Assembly (NCBI GenBank): GCA_964503145.1
Contig: CAZCYV010000001.1
Location: 868,001-932,000 of the forward strand
DNA: 64,000 nt
Source of the DNA: RBG-16-57-11 sp964503145
Lineage (GTDB): Bacteria; Chloroflexota; Anaerolineae; Anaerolineales; UBA4823
Direction of reading: 5' to 3'
Below are positions 52,322-61,136 of the stretch, piece after piece. The notes below the pieces were generated by a model. The model had not been told where the DNA came from. It saw nothing but the letters and a program-made list of their open reading frames with translations, and did not search any database. The stretch's first letter is position 1. The number at the start of each line of letters is the position of its first letter. The position numbers and the translations under genes are program-made.

Positions 52322-53309
52322 TACCATTACCGACGTCCCCGGCATCCGTGTCGGGCACGCTCATGACGAAGCGGCGCTCACCGGCTGCACGGTGATCCTG
52401 TGCGAGAAGGGCGCCGTGGGCGGCGTGGATCAGCGCGGCGGCGCGCCCGGCACGCGCCAGACCGACGCCCTGTATCCGATGCACCTGGTGCAGCAGGTGC
52501 ACGCGGTGGTGCTCTCCGGCGGCTCGGCCTTTGGCCTGGATTCGGCCAGCGGCGTAGTGCGCTACCTGGAGGAGCGCGGCGTGGGCTTCGACGTGCGCGT
52601 CGCCCGTGTGCCGATCGTCCCCGCAGCCATCCTGTTTGACCTGGGCTTGGGAGGATCCAACGTGCGCCCAGACGCCGCTATGGGCTATCAGGCATGCCTG
52701 AACGCTTCGCGCAAACCGCCAGCGGAGGGCAACGCTGGTGCCGGGATGGGCGCTACGGTGGGCAAAATCCTGGGCATCGGCCAGGCGATGAAATCCGGCA
52801 TTGGCTGTTCCAGCCTGGAGATCGGAGGCGGCGTAGTCGTGGGCGCTATCGTGGCAGTGAACGCCTTCGGCGATGTGATTGATCCGCAAACCGGCCAGAT
52901 CATCGCCGGCGCGCGCAATCCGCAGCCCGAAGGCACAGCCCCAGACGCCCAGGACTACTTCGCCAACACCTTGCAGGTGATGAAGAACCTTGTGAGCGCA
53001 AAGCCGTTGCGCTTTGGGCGCAGCGAGAACACCGTGATCGGGGTCGTGGCCACCAACGCCAGGCTGAACAAGGAGCAGGCCAACAAGGTCGCCCAGATGG
53101 CGCACGATGGACTGGCGCGCGCCGTGCGCCCGGCGCACACCATGCTGGACGGCGATACGATCTTCGCCCTGTCCACCGGCAGACGCGTGGTGGATGTGAA
53201 CATCGTCGGCGCTTTTGCGGCAGAGGCCTTCGCCCGGGCGATCCTGCGTGCAGTTTGGGCGGCCAGGCCGGTCGCCGGGCTTCCAGCAGCGTCGGATCGA
53301 CACGGGTGA
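52308..53309 (+). CDS. P1 family peptidase (DmpA/L-aminopeptidase-D-esterase-like)
   Basis: 333 residues. It starts with DTITDVPGIRVGHAHD, typical of DmpA-like N-terminal nucleophile hydrolases, and has LSGGSAFGLDSASGVVRYL and the GIGCSSLEIGGG region where autocleavage before Ser is expected. GGAGG precedes the ATG. Family members release D- or L-residues or beta-peptides from short peptides. Together with M28 and the PLP enzyme this suggests a small peptide/amino-acid scavenging operon. Confidence 0.87.
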   Translation: MQLRDTITDVPGIRVGHAHDEAALTGCTVILCEKGAVGGVDQRGGAPGTRQTDALYPMHLVQQVHAVVLSGGSAFGLDSASGVVRYLEERGVGFDVRVARVPIVPAAILFDLGLGGSNVRPDAAMGYQACLNASRKPPAEGNAGAGMGATVGKILGIGQAMKSGIGCSSLEIGGGVVVGAIVAVNAFGDVIDPQTGQIIAGARNPQPEGTAPDAQDYFANTLQVMKNLVSAKPLRFGRSENTVIGVVATNARLNKEQANKVAQMAHDGLARAVRPAHTMLDGDTIFALSTGRRVVDVNIVGAFAAEAFARAILRAVWAARPVAGLPAASDRHG

Positions 53310-53393
53310 ACCAATTCGTTCAGAGTAGATACATTTGGAAGCTCGGAGCAGCATCGCCACATCCAAACAATCAAGGTAAAATTAATCACAGCG

Positions 53394-54380
53394 ATGGCAA
53401 ATGAGCTGATCTTGATCGTCGAGGACATGGATTTGTTGCGCGAGGGCCTGCGGGAGATCCTCGTCAATGAGGGCTTCAATGTGGTCACGGCGCGCAACGG
53501 CCGCGAGGCTCTGGAGCATATGCAAGTTGCCACGCCGAAGCTGATCATCTCGGACATCACCATGCCGGTGATGGACGGGATCGATTTTTACAGCGCAGTG
53601 CGCGCCCGCAGAGAATGGTTGGGAATCCCCTTCATCATCCTTTCCGCCCGCTCCGATCCGGCCGATTTCTCCGTGGGGCGCAACCTGGGCGTCGATGACT
53701 ACCTGGTGAAACCGGTCAGCCGCGACGAACTGGTGAGCACGGTGCGCTCGCGCTTGGGTCGCTTTCAGCAGGCTCAAATGGCGCGCGTTCAACAGGCGTA
53801 TCTGGATAGCCTGATGGCGCTGGCCAACGCCATCGAGGCTCGCACGCCCGAAACCAGCCGCCACATTGAGCACATCACCAGCTATGCCACTTTGATCGCC
53901 GAGTACCTGGGGTGGGCGGGCAAACGGTTGAACACCTTGCGCTTCGCCGCCATCTTGCACGACATCGGAAAGATCCACATCCCGGCGAGCATCCTGTTTA
54001 AGCCCGGTCCCTTTGATCCCGACGAGTGGGAGCTGGTGCGGCGACACCCACTGACCGGCGCGGAGATGATCAAGGATGTGCCTTACCTGGTGGAGTGCGT
54101 CCCGTTCGTACGCCACCATCATGAGCGTTGGGACGGCAAGGGCTATCCCGACGGCCTGGCCGGCATGGACATCCCAGATGGGGCGCGCATCATTTGCGTG
54201 GCAGATTCCCTGGACGCCATGACCACCCCCCGAAGCTATGCCCCGGCGATATCCTTAGAACAGGCGCTGGAGACGATTGTCAGCCTCTCCGGCAGCCAGT
54301 ACGATCCAGAGGTGGTCGCCGCCTTGAAGCGCGCCCGGCAAGATGGACGCCTGGAAGCGATCTACGCTGGCCGGGCATAG
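53394..54380 (+). CDS. Response regulator with HD-GYP output domain
   Basis: 328 residues. The receiver domain (1-120) has the phospho-acceptor Asp54 (IISDITMPVMDG), the acidic pair in VEDMD and Lys in VKPVS. The HD-GYP domain (about 140-325) has the metal-binding LHDIGK and HHERWDGKGYPDGL with GYP intact, so it is predicted to hydrolyse cyclic di-GMP. No histidine kinase gene is next to it. A TAAAAT box lies 11 bases before the ATG, so it may have its own promoter 84 bases after the peptidase stop. Confidence 0.93.
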   Translation: MANELILIVEDMDLLREGLREILVNEGFNVVTARNGREALEHMQVATPKLIISDITMPVMDGIDFYSAVRARREWLGIPFIILSARSDPADFSVGRNLGVDDYLVKPVSRDELVSTVRSRLGRFQQAQMARVQQAYLDSLMALANAIEARTPETSRHIEHITSYATLIAEYLGWAGKRLNTLRFAAILHDIGKIHIPASILFKPGPFDPDEWELVRRHPLTGAEMIKDVPYLVECVPFVRHHHERWDGKGYPDGLAGMDIPDGARIICVADSLDAMTTPRSYAPAISLEQALETIVSLSGSQYDPEVVAALKRARQDGRLEAIYAGRA

Positions 54381-54391
54381 CCAGCTCTCGA

Positions 54392-57082
54392 CTATCGATT
54401 CTCCGTATCCGCCAGCACGCTCATCCCGTGCACGGAAACCTTGCGATAAACTTCTTGCGGAAGGCGGACTTCCCCATCCACAGTAAGCAGCTCCTCCAGA
54501 CGGATGCCAAACAGGCGCTCGTTTTCACGCAGGTATGGTTCGATCAGCCGCCAATCCGCCGCGCTCAGGTCAGAAAACTCACCGCCATTGAGTTGATCCT
54601 CGGTCACCTTTCGGCGAGGATCGCGCAGGTAGATCGCCCCGCCAGAGGCCAGAGAGTACAGGTTGCCTCCCGGATAAGGGGTTTCTAATTCCTTCAAGCA
54701 GCCGCTCTCGTCGTAAGACACGCCGTTCAAGATGACGAAGCCGCCATCATTCAGCGGATCTCCGGCCATGAATGACTCGGCCAGATAATCCAGGCAGGTG
54801 CCGTTGATGACCGCGCGCGGCCTACCCACTGCATTGATCAGCGGTCGGCCGGCTGCCGAGCCGAGCACATACACCTCGCCGCCCTTGGCGCCGTATAAAA
54901 AGGTCTGGCCGACGTCCCCGTAAATCACCAGCTTGCCGCGCTTGAGGATCTGGCCAAGCTGATCCTGGCCATCGCCGTGGAGGCGAACTTCAGCGCCATC
55001 CAGGCCTGAGGCGGCGTAGTCGCCCACGTCTCCGTAGAGATCCAGGCGCAAAGAGTCGCTCCCCGGCCCCAGCCCACAGCCGGCAAAACGTCCGCCGCGC
55101 CAGTTATAGGCGATCACCCTGCGCCAGCCCCGCTGAAAGGCGCTCACAATGGCGCGCGCCGCGCAGTCATCCCCCTCCGGCGGAAACCCCAGCGTGTCGA
55201 GCACCAGGATTGCTGCCGCGGGCGAGCTTTCCAGCGCCTCACGGCGCGCCCAGTCGAGGCGGCGAACGCCATCGAGCGAAGATACAGCGCTCTGGCCAAG
55301 CAGAGGAGCGCTTTCGAACAACCTGACCAGGGCATCATCCACTAGGCGGAGCAGGGAGGCGCGCTTCTTCTGGCCGGTATCATAGCGCCAGTCGTGCAGC
55401 AAGCTGAGCGTGTTCAGGGCATACGCCCATGCCTCATCCCCATCTTCGGCGAAAGCCTGCATCCATCCCAAACCCCAGGCAAGCTCATCCCAGGTCAGCC
55501 CAGGCATCCGGGGTTCCAGCCAGCGCCAGAAAGTTGGCGCCCCGCCGTTGTCGAACGCTCGGAAAGACTGGCTTTGCCAGGCCGAGCGCCAGCTTTCGGA
55601 AGCCTGCTGCGGGCGCAGGGCCGCCGGATCGAGGTGGCGTTTAGCGGGATCCAGGCTCAGCGGCGCGCCGAACTTGTTGGCGCAGTCCAGCTGATAAGCG
55701 CCTGGAGAATCTGCCGCGGCCGTCACGGTGAAGCGGAACGCGCCACCATCGGTATGCGAACCGCCGCGCGCCGCCCAGTAACGATCCGCGGTCGGCTGAA
55801 AGCGGGGATCTTCGGCAGCGAGCGAGCGCAGGCAGGCGTTGATCGCCTGGCGCTCGGAAGCCACCAGGCCGATCTGAACCGGCTCGGCCGAATGGCGGTT
55901 TTCGTAAAGCGCAAAGACCTGTGGACGCAACATGCTGGTGTCGGTGATGCCCAGCAACTCGAAATGGTCGCCGGTCTCATCCCCCAGGGAACGGGCGATG
56001 ATGAAGAACCAGGGACCGTCTGGTGAACCGTGAATGTGCGCTCGCTGAACGGCCTCGTACAGGGTACGCTTCTCATCAGGCAGCATGGCGAAATCGTGCT
56101 CAGTAGTCGGGGCCATGGCCTCCAGAGTGACCTCCAAAGGATAGCGATAGACCCTGTCCCACAGGTCAAAGAGTTGCACGCTGATCTCGGTATCGGTTAG
56201 GAAGAGCTGGCCAATATTGCGCTGGCGCAGGTATTCGCTGACGGCATGGTAATTGGCGAAGTCCCCGTTGTGGACCAGCGCCTCGTTCAGGCCGATGAAG
56301 GGATGCGCGCCGCCGGGATGCCAGACGCGCCCTTTGGTCGGATAGCGCTGATGGGCAATCCACACATGCGCTGTCTGGTCCTGCAAGCAGTAATATTCCA
56401 CCACCTGCTCGGCGTAGCCTACGATCTTCAGCACCGATAGATTTCGCCCATGACTGAGCACGAAGGCGCGCTTTTCGCCCAGGCTGGCGTAGAACTGACG
56501 GTTCAACAGGAAGGAATTTTGATGGACGAATTCATCCTCAACCGCTCGAGGAGAGAATTGCTCCAATCCGTTGCGCGCGGCAAACTCCGCCAAAACCTTG
56601 GGCCGAACGCGTACGAAGTACCGCTGAACCTCAGGCGGAGGGATTTCCAGCCCTTCCACCTGGCGAAAATCATCCATGTGCGGCAGAGCATAGGCCTGCG
56701 TCACCTCGAAGTATGGCTCGATAAAGGCTGCCTCGACCTCGCTCTGAGCACTGAGATCCAGCAAAGCGATTTGTAGCAAATAGCAACTGCGCAGGGTGGC
56801 GGCGTCCACCCGCGCCTGCGCGGGATCCAATCCCGCCATGGCAATTCCGCCGCCCTTGCCGTTGCCGCGGTTGTGCATCTGGCGAGACGCCGCCAGCACA
56901 TGTCGGCCAGCAACGGGCAGATTGGCGGCGAAACCCAGCACGCCGCAGCCTCCCTCGGCGGCTTCATCGGAGCGCCTTATAGAGGGCAGTTCTGCCATTA
57001 ACGCTCTGCGGGAGGCGGCGATCTTATCGGCAAATTCGGGTTCGACCATCGTTGCAACGCTCCTGAGCAAAACCACTTTCAT
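54392..57082 (-). CDS. Glutamate synthase-like protein: class II glutamine amidotransferase plus GXGXG domain
   Basis: 896 residues from ATG 57082, overlapping the Ada-like gene stop as ATGA. Residue Cys46 in GGCGVLGFAANL is the expected amidotransferase nucleophile after a propeptide, with HNRGNGKGG and LVHNGDFANY completing the domain (to about residue 420). A helical middle part follows, and residues 650-790 hold the Gly-rich helix of the GltB C-terminus (LYGDVGDYAASG, HGDGQDQLGQ, VIYGDVGQTFLYGAKGG). The FMN-barrel is missing here and is encoded separately at 58073-60562. No GltD-type subunit is in the window. It should release ammonia from glutamine for the partner subunit. Confidence 0.82.
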   Translation of the reverse strand: MKVVLLRSVATMVEPEFADKIAASRRALMAELPSIRRSDEAAEGGCGVLGFAANLPVAGRHVLAASRQMHNRGNGKGGGIAMAGLDPAQARVDAATLRSCYLLQIALLDLSAQSEVEAAFIEPYFEVTQAYALPHMDDFRQVEGLEIPPPEVQRYFVRVRPKVLAEFAARNGLEQFSPRAVEDEFVHQNSFLLNRQFYASLGEKRAFVLSHGRNLSVLKIVGYAEQVVEYYCLQDQTAHVWIAHQRYPTKGRVWHPGGAHPFIGLNEALVHNGDFANYHAVSEYLRQRNIGQLFLTDTEISVQLFDLWDRVYRYPLEVTLEAMAPTTEHDFAMLPDEKRTLYEAVQRAHIHGSPDGPWFFIIARSLGDETGDHFELLGITDTSMLRPQVFALYENRHSAEPVQIGLVASERQAINACLRSLAAEDPRFQPTADRYWAARGGSHTDGGAFRFTVTAAADSPGAYQLDCANKFGAPLSLDPAKRHLDPAALRPQQASESWRSAWQSQSFRAFDNGGAPTFWRWLEPRMPGLTWDELAWGLGWMQAFAEDGDEAWAYALNTLSLLHDWRYDTGQKKRASLLRLVDDALVRLFESAPLLGQSAVSSLDGVRRLDWARREALESSPAAAILVLDTLGFPPEGDDCAARAIVSAFQRGWRRVIAYNWRGGRFAGCGLGPGSDSLRLDLYGDVGDYAASGLDGAEVRLHGDGQDQLGQILKRGKLVIYGDVGQTFLYGAKGGEVYVLGSAAGRPLINAVGRPRAVINGTCLDYLAESFMAGDPLNDGGFVILNGVSYDESGCLKELETPYPGGNLYSLASGGAIYLRDPRRKVTEDQLNGGEFSDLSAADWRLIEPYLRENERLFGIRLEELLTVDGEVRLPQEVYRKVSVHGMSVLADTENR

Positions 57083-57954
57083 GACTGCGATCGGGCCAGC
57101 TCCCAACCCAGCATCGCCATCTTACGCGACGCGCCCCAGCGATAACCGCCCAACACGCCCATCTTACGGATCACCCGATGGCAAGGGATCAGGAAAGCAA
57201 TCGGGTTGGCGCCCACTGCCTGCCCCACCGCCCGGGCTGCGCCGGGCATGCCCAGATTGCGGGCGATCTCCTGGTAAGTGGTCAGCGCTCCGGGCGGCAC
57301 GCGCAGCAGCGCCTCCCAGACCTTGATCTGGAAATTGGTGCCGTTCAGATACAGGTGCAGCGGCGCTACGCTACGCCCAAACGCCAGAGGGAAGATTTGT
57401 TGTGCGAACGGGGCAGTTCGCTGCGGGTCTTCGACCAGCCTGGCGTTCGTCCAGCGGCGGCGCAAGTCGGCGATCGTCTCCTGGCGGTCGCCCTGGCGGA
57501 CAAAGGCCAGCCCACAGATGCCGCGCTCGGTCAGCGCCACCATACACTCTCCGAAGGGGCTGGGATGAAAGCCGTAGGAAATCGTCAGCCCCAGCCCATG
57601 TTGTTTATATTCGCCGGGGGTGACCGCCTCACAGGTAACGAACAGATCGTGCAGCCGCCCCGGCCCAGAAAGCCCGCTCTGGTAAGCCGCCTCCAGCACG
57701 GATGAGGAGCGATCCAGCAACTCGCGTGCGTGCTCTTTGGTCAAGAATTGCAAGAAGCGCTTGGGGCTGATCCCCACCCAGCGGGTGAAGACGCGCTGGA
57801 AATGGTATTCGCTCAGACCGACGCTGGCCGCCACTTCGGCTAATGAAGGCTGCTCGGGGTAGTGGGATTGCAGATAAGCCAGCGCCTGTTCCACGCGTCG
57901 ATAATCCGCTGCCAAATCCTGATAATCGATCACCATTTCGGTCATTTTCATCAC
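57079..57954 (-). CDS. AraC-type regulator fused to O6-alkylguanine-DNA methyltransferase (Ada-like, no Cys38 domain)
   Basis: 291 residues. Residues 15-115 form an AraC helix-turn-helix pair (SLAEVAASVGLSEYHFQRVF, GISPKRFLQFL), and the rest is a suicide alkyltransferase with the acceptor Cys in IPCHRVI and the upstream RAVGQAVGANP segment. The N-terminal zinc domain of E. coli Ada, which senses methylphosphotriesters, is absent; this two-domain form is common. It sits between the two glutamate synthase genes and overlaps the downstream one by four bases, which is an odd pairing of DNA repair and nitrogen metabolism. Confidence 0.9.
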   Translation of the reverse strand: MMKMTEMVIDYQDLAADYRRVEQALAYLQSHYPEQPSLAEVAASVGLSEYHFQRVFTRWVGISPKRFLQFLTKEHARELLDRSSSVLEAAYQSGLSGPGRLHDLFVTCEAVTPGEYKQHGLGLTISYGFHPSPFGECMVALTERGICGLAFVRQGDRQETIADLRRRWTNARLVEDPQRTAPFAQQIFPLAFGRSVAPLHLYLNGTNFQIKVWEALLRVPPGALTTYQEIARNLGMPGAARAVGQAVGANPIAFLIPCHRVIRKMGVLGGYRWGASRKMAMLGWELARSQS

Positions 57955-58072
57955 TCCACGGTCAAGGTTGATCGAGATTCTACAGAGGATCGTGGCAGAT
58001 TCCCACCCGATTCTTGCGCAATTTCGACCCCGACGAGCGGCTCCTGATCTCTTCCACGGTCATCCAGTTTCA

Positions 58073-60562
58073 TTAATCCTCCAGATACACCAGCAGGTCG
58101 CCCCGGCCGCGCAGTTCGCTGATCGAGCGCATCCCCAGGATTTGCAGGATGCCGGCAAGCTGCCAGAGCCAGGAGGTGTACAGATTGACAATCTGCCCAA
58201 AGCCGACATCGGCATCGATCTTTTTGGCATGTTCAGGATCGGTGGTGGTGATGCCAAACGGGCAACCCAGCCCCTTTTCGCACTGGGCGATGCGAATGCA
58301 ACCCAGCGCTACCAGTTCCGCCGTCCCCAGGATCGCCCCATCGGCGCCCAGGGCAATTGCCTTCGCCACGTCCCAGGCGGTGCGCAGGCCGCCCGAGGCC
58401 ATCAGCGTCACCTGATCGCGGATGCCCTCTTCGACCAGGAAGCGATGCACTTTGGGCAGAGCGTATTCGATCGGCATGGCGATGTTTTTCTTGGCAATCT
58501 CCGGCGCAGCGCCGGTACCGCCATAAGCCCCATCCAGGTGGACGATGTGTGCGCCAGCGTAATACGATCCAACCGCCACCATGTCCACATCGGTGGGCGT
58601 CGAAACCTTAACGCTGATCAGGGCGCGCGGGCTGACCTGTTTCAGCCAGTCCACATGCTTTTTATGGTCTTCGACCGAATAGACGCTGTGAAACGGGAAG
58701 GGCGAGAAGAGCGAAGTGCCCACCACCGCCTCGCGCAGCCGGGCCACCGACTCGGTGTTCTTGTTTCCCAGCAGATGCCCGCCCAGTCCGGGCTTGGCCC
58801 CCTGGGCATATTTGATCTCGATCAGCGGCGCGCGCAACAGACTGGCCTCGCTCACCCCAAACAGCCCGGTCGCCACCTGGGTGATGATGTGATCCGCATA
58901 AGGCTCCAATTCTTCGGGATAGCCGCCCTCGCCGGTGGAGATCAGGGTGCCCAAATGGCAAGCAGCGCGCGCCCGCGCCAGCATCACCGGCAGGCCGATG
59001 CTGCCGTAGGACATCCCCGCTCCATACCAGGGCAGCGGCAGGGTCAATGACGGCCGCGTCGGCTCACGCCGATTGAGCGGCAGGCTGAAATCAAAATCTG
59101 CGGGATCCGCCCAAGGCACATCTCGCGGGTCGCGTTCGATCTCGAAGGCGAAAGCCAGGCGGTCGAAGCCGCCATCCGAAGCGCCGACGCGGTATTCCAG
59201 CTCGCCGGTGGGCGCCTGGCCGGTACGCGCTTGCTGCTGAGAGGCGAGCAACAGTGCCGCCGGCCAGCGGTAATCGCCCTCGCCGGCGTTCGGCTGAGGC
59301 AGGCGCGGCACGCGGGAGGATGGGACGCTGCCGCCTAACGCCGCGCGAAAAGCGCTCTCCTCGGTCTTGTGCCAGATCGTGCGTCCGATTTCCCCGCGCA
59401 GGCGGCGCGCTTCGCGCATGCCCATCGCCCCTAACGCTTCCAGCAACTGATCGCGCCAGGCGTTCATCAGGTTCACCACCCGCTGCGCCGCCCAAGCAAC
59501 GTCCATTTCCCGGGTCTCGACCGGGCAGCGGCCTTTATCGGCCCACAGAGCGCAGCCCCAGGCCACCTGCAGGATGACATCCACCGCCGCCAGATCGGCG
59601 CCGCAAGCGATGGCTTTAGCAACGTGCTCCGCTGCGCCGATCCCGCCGCTGACCACCAGACACACCCGATCACGGATTGCCTCGCCCACCAACTGCAAGT
59701 GCACCTCGCGCAGGGCGTCCGGCAAGGGGCAACCGGCGGCATCCTGGCCGATATCGTCCGCGTACAGATGGATCACCGGCACGCCCGCCTGCGTCCACGC
59801 CGCAGCAGTCTGAGCGGCCTGAGGCGAGAGCGCCAGGCGCAATGCAATCACGACATCTGGCCAGCGCGCTCGAGCTTCCCGGAAAAGCGCCAGCGCCCGG
59901 TCTGGTTTTTGCGCTTCGATTTCCAGATATCTGAAATTCCACCCCGCCGGCAGGGCATCCAATTCCTGATCGCTGAGGCGTGGGGCCAACCACTCGCCCC
60001 ACTCCGCCAGGTCGTCGCCGTACTCCTCGGAGTAGATCACCCCCAACGTGCCCAGGCGCTGCGCAGCCTGGGCGATCGCAACCAGGGCGCTGCGCCCCGG
60101 CAGAGGCATCGCCAGCGGCCCAAGCAACATCGGCAGTGGCAGGCGCACCACCGGCGGCAGAGTTGTGCGCAGACGCTGATCGCCGTCGAACGCCAGCGCC
60201 GTCACGCCCCCGCCCAGGTCCACCTGCGTGGAGATAGTCTCGCGCCCGTGAATGCCATCGCGGGTAGGGCGGACGATCTCGCTCATATCCAACCAGATGC
60301 CCTCGAAACCCTGGCCGGCGAACTTGCCGCCGTAGCCCGCCCCAGAGATCGGAATGCGCCCAGTCTCCGCCTGATACCAGGTCTGGGTGATCACCTCCGC
60401 CGTCCAATACGGATCCCCGCGCTGCGCCGAACCCATGAAGACCATGTGCCCGTACTTGACATAGGCCCCGCCATCATCCAGATGGAACTGGGCGGGATAG
60501 CCGCCCGCCGGCGCAGCCGCCGGGCTGACTTCGATATGATAGCGGCGATGATCGGAAGCCAT
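58073..60562 (-). CDS. Glutamate synthase FMN-domain protein with duplicated barrel
   Basis: 829 residues; AGGAGG stands seven bases before ATG 60562. The C-terminal half (about 440-829) is a full FMN-binding glutamate synthase barrel: QGAKPGLGGHLLGNK, HLDGAYGGTGAAPE, ASGGLRTAWDVAKAIALGAD, then GCIRIAQCEKGLGCPFGIT with three cysteines (CX5CX5C) for a [3Fe-4S] cluster. The N-terminal half has a matching barrel end (LVVSGGIGAAEHVAKAIACG and a helical RVVNLMNAWRDQLLEALG tail) but lacks the cysteine set, so it looks like a degenerate second barrel. It is predicted to work with the amidotransferase subunit at 54392. The upstream structured RNA may affect its expression. Confidence 0.83.
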   Translation of the reverse strand: MASDHRRYHIEVSPAAAPAGGYPAQFHLDDGGAYVKYGHMVFMGSAQRGDPYWTAEVITQTWYQAETGRIPISGAGYGGKFAGQGFEGIWLDMSEIVRPTRDGIHGRETISTQVDLGGGVTALAFDGDQRLRTTLPPVVRLPLPMLLGPLAMPLPGRSALVAIAQAAQRLGTLGVIYSEEYGDDLAEWGEWLAPRLSDQELDALPAGWNFRYLEIEAQKPDRALALFREARARWPDVVIALRLALSPQAAQTAAAWTQAGVPVIHLYADDIGQDAAGCPLPDALREVHLQLVGEAIRDRVCLVVSGGIGAAEHVAKAIACGADLAAVDVILQVAWGCALWADKGRCPVETREMDVAWAAQRVVNLMNAWRDQLLEALGAMGMREARRLRGEIGRTIWHKTEESAFRAALGGSVPSSRVPRLPQPNAGEGDYRWPAALLLASQQQARTGQAPTGELEYRVGASDGGFDRLAFAFEIERDPRDVPWADPADFDFSLPLNRREPTRPSLTLPLPWYGAGMSYGSIGLPVMLARARAACHLGTLISTGEGGYPEELEPYADHIITQVATGLFGVSEASLLRAPLIEIKYAQGAKPGLGGHLLGNKNTESVARLREAVVGTSLFSPFPFHSVYSVEDHKKHVDWLKQVSPRALISVKVSTPTDVDMVAVGSYYAGAHIVHLDGAYGGTGAAPEIAKKNIAMPIEYALPKVHRFLVEEGIRDQVTLMASGGLRTAWDVAKAIALGADGAILGTAELVALGCIRIAQCEKGLGCPFGITTTDPEHAKKIDADVGFGQIVNLYTSWLWQLAGILQILGMRSISELRGRGDLLVYLED

Positions 60563-60607
60563 GCCTTCCTCCTGATTTCATCCGAGATTAATCATCCGAA
60601 TTTAAAG

Positions 60608-60964
60608 CAAAAAGCACGCCAGGCGTGCTCCTATTGCTTCACGCGTTTACACCATGGTAAACGGCAAGGACCGGAGCGCCCCTCATCCAACCCTGCATCG
60701 TCCCGATTTCGCCGGGGCGATGGCCACTGCTGCGCCCTCTGTCGGCGGGTTACCCACGCCGGTTTTCACGCAGCTTGATGATTGAGGGGCAAACTTTGGG
60801 GCATGGCGGCCCCAGGAGGCATCCGCTGACCTTTCGATTTTCGGCAGGAATACGCTTGCCTGCCTTAACCTCGCCTCGCGGCGAGGAACCTCCACCTCGT
60901 CACCCGCATTCGATTCACATGCGGGCCTTGCGCTGGTTGCCCTATGAAATTGTACGAACAATCT
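60608..60964 (-). ncRNA. Unidentified structured RNA with own promoter and terminator
   Basis: About 355 nt with no credible ORF but dense complementary segments. Seen stems (plus coordinates): 60949-60953 with 60958-60962; 60903-60909 with 60919-60925; 60869-60874 with 60881-60886; 60843-60848 with 60859-60864; 60798-60802 with 60809-60813; 60783-60790 with 60678-60685 (8 bp, long-range); 60697-60706 with 60713-60722 (10 bp); 60769-60774 with 60729-60734; 60645-60650 with 60657-60662; and an outer 60926-60931 with 60664-60669 that closes almost the whole molecule. It lacks the conserved cores of RNase P, tmRNA, 6S and SRP RNA. Short resemblance to IscB omega (HEARO) RNA (CGCAAGGCC next to a hairpin, AGCGGATGCC further on) is from memory and weak. 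It could also be a leader controlling the glutamate synthase gene. Confidence 0.6.
60609..60629 (-). terminator. Intrinsic terminator of the structured RNA
   Basis: A perfect 8-bp stem AGCACGCC / GGCGTGCT with a 1-base nominal loop (so a few inner pairs open) is followed by a T tract on the minus strand. It lies about 50 bases before the glutamate synthase start codon. Confidence 0.75.
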
Positions 60965-60971
60965 GAGCAGG

Positions 60972-61001
60972 ATTATACTCGCGGCCAGCGATTATCGTCA
61001 A
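60972..61001 (-). promoter_or_regulatory. Strong sigma70-type promoter of the structured RNA
   Basis: On the minus strand TTGACG (61001-60996) and a perfect TATAAT (60977-60972) are 18 bases apart. The start would fall at about 60964. It follows directly after the hairpin that ends the hppA transcript. Confidence 0.8.
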
Positions 61002-61059
61002 GATGCACCCGCCAGAACGCGACAGGTTCATACGACAATTTCTGTACCGACATGGGAAC

Positions 61060-61103
61060 AACCTAAGAGCAGCAGACGCGATATTGTCTGCTGCTCTTAG
61101 GTT
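61060..61103 (-). terminator. Long perfect stem-loop after hppA
   Basis: An 18-bp perfect inverted repeat (61060-61077 with 61086-61103, arm ends AACCTAAG / CTTAGGTT) with an 8-base loop lies 33 bases past the hppA stop. The T tract after it is poor (GTTGTTCCC), but stem length and place fit a transcription stop. Confidence 0.65.
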
Positions 61104-61136
61104 AGCCCGCGTGAAATCGCATTGCAGCGAAACTAT

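Noticed and set aside
60683..60961. 92-codon minus-strand ORF
   Set aside because: It coincides with the densely base-paired RNA, has no ribosome site, and its composition (Arg/Ala/Pro/Ser) is not protein-like.
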